6,428 nt of DNA from Chloroflexota bacterium. Lineage in GTDB: Bacteria; Chloroflexota; Dehalococcoidia; SZUA-161. Where the stretch lies: the NCBI GenBank assembly GCA_003229915.1, contig QIGA01000191.1:1-6428 (forward strand), written 5' to 3'. Under the pieces are notes generated by a model, which worked only from the letters and a program-made list of their open reading frames with translations, ran no database searches and had not been told where the DNA came from. Positions 6,229 to 6,428 of the stretch are shown one piece after another. The translations under genes were made by a program, and so were the position numbers. The stretch's first letter is position 1. The number at the start of each line of letters is the position of its first letter.

Positions 6229-6428
6229 CTACCCAGCTCCTGGTTTGGATACGAGACACGCTTTACATTGCTATCAGGTTTGTGATCCTATATCCTGTAC
6301 TAAGAACATGGTCTCAGGTATTCAGCCCCATTATGTAGTTATGAACGCAACTTAGGACTAGATAACGCACAACCTTTTCTATTCTGAGCTAGGCTTTATA
6401 CCTCGCCATCTCTGTTACTTGCGAAATC

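Larger units (their letters stand above)
6145..6428. other. Upstream region without a supported gene
   Basis: About 280 bases lie between the first gene and the window edge. The sequence is AT-rich with stops in all frames. Apart from the candidate promoter, the inverted repeat and the ribosome-binding site of the first gene, I see nothing I can name. On the minus strand at the very edge an open frame runs from 6428 to a TAA at 6396-6398; it could be the end of an upstream gene but is only ten codons long. Confidence 0.5.

Noticed and set aside
6396..6428. End of an upstream minus-strand gene
   Set aside because: Only ten codons are visible and a second frame is equally open to 6390, so no coding claim can be made.

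Overview
The window reads as bacterial DNA of moderate GC content. The genes are closely spaced and carry Shine-Dalgarno sites. Nearly everything lies on the minus strand, in one apparent operon read from right to left. No rRNA, tRNA, CRISPR array or transposase is visible. A mosaic of short intergenic repeats at the left edge, together with the gene families present, is reminiscent of Chloroflexota of the Dehalococcoidia type. That assignment is a weak inference from memory of such genomes; no marker gene supports it.

Layout in transcription order. (1) About 280 bases without a supported gene at the right end, holding a candidate promoter and a short inverted repeat. (2) Two consecutive FAD-dependent oxidoreductases of the phytoene-desaturase-like (CrtI/amine-oxidase fold) family, of 555 and 542 residues. 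They are distant paralogues that share the segment QKYAPNMTKD. (3) A 143-residue SRPBCC (START/Bet v1-like) protein. (4) A 369-residue zinc- and NAD-dependent medium-chain alcohol dehydrogenase with complete zinc ligand sets. (5) A 45-residue microprotein with a strong ribosome-binding site, whose end overlaps the next start by 20 bases. (6) A 168-residue protein with eight cysteines and no confident family. Intergenic gaps are 44 to 87 bases. Every gene has its own purine-rich ribosome-binding site, which moves the start of four genes downstream of the longest open frame.

Left of the operon are a possible 41-residue single-pass membrane protein on the plus strand, with a good ribosome-binding site, and a repeat mosaic made of a perfect 20-base palindrome and a 19-base direct repeat.

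How the genes may work together (inference): two flavin dehydrogenases/desaturases or reductases, an NAD-linked alcohol dehydrogenase and a hydrophobic-ligand-binding SRPBCC protein suggest stepwise redox modification of a lipophilic, possibly isoprenoid or polycyclic, compound. The cysteine-rich protein and the microprotein would be accessory or sensory partners. No carotenoid synthase, CoA ligase, transporter or regulator is present, so the substrate cannot be read from the sequence.
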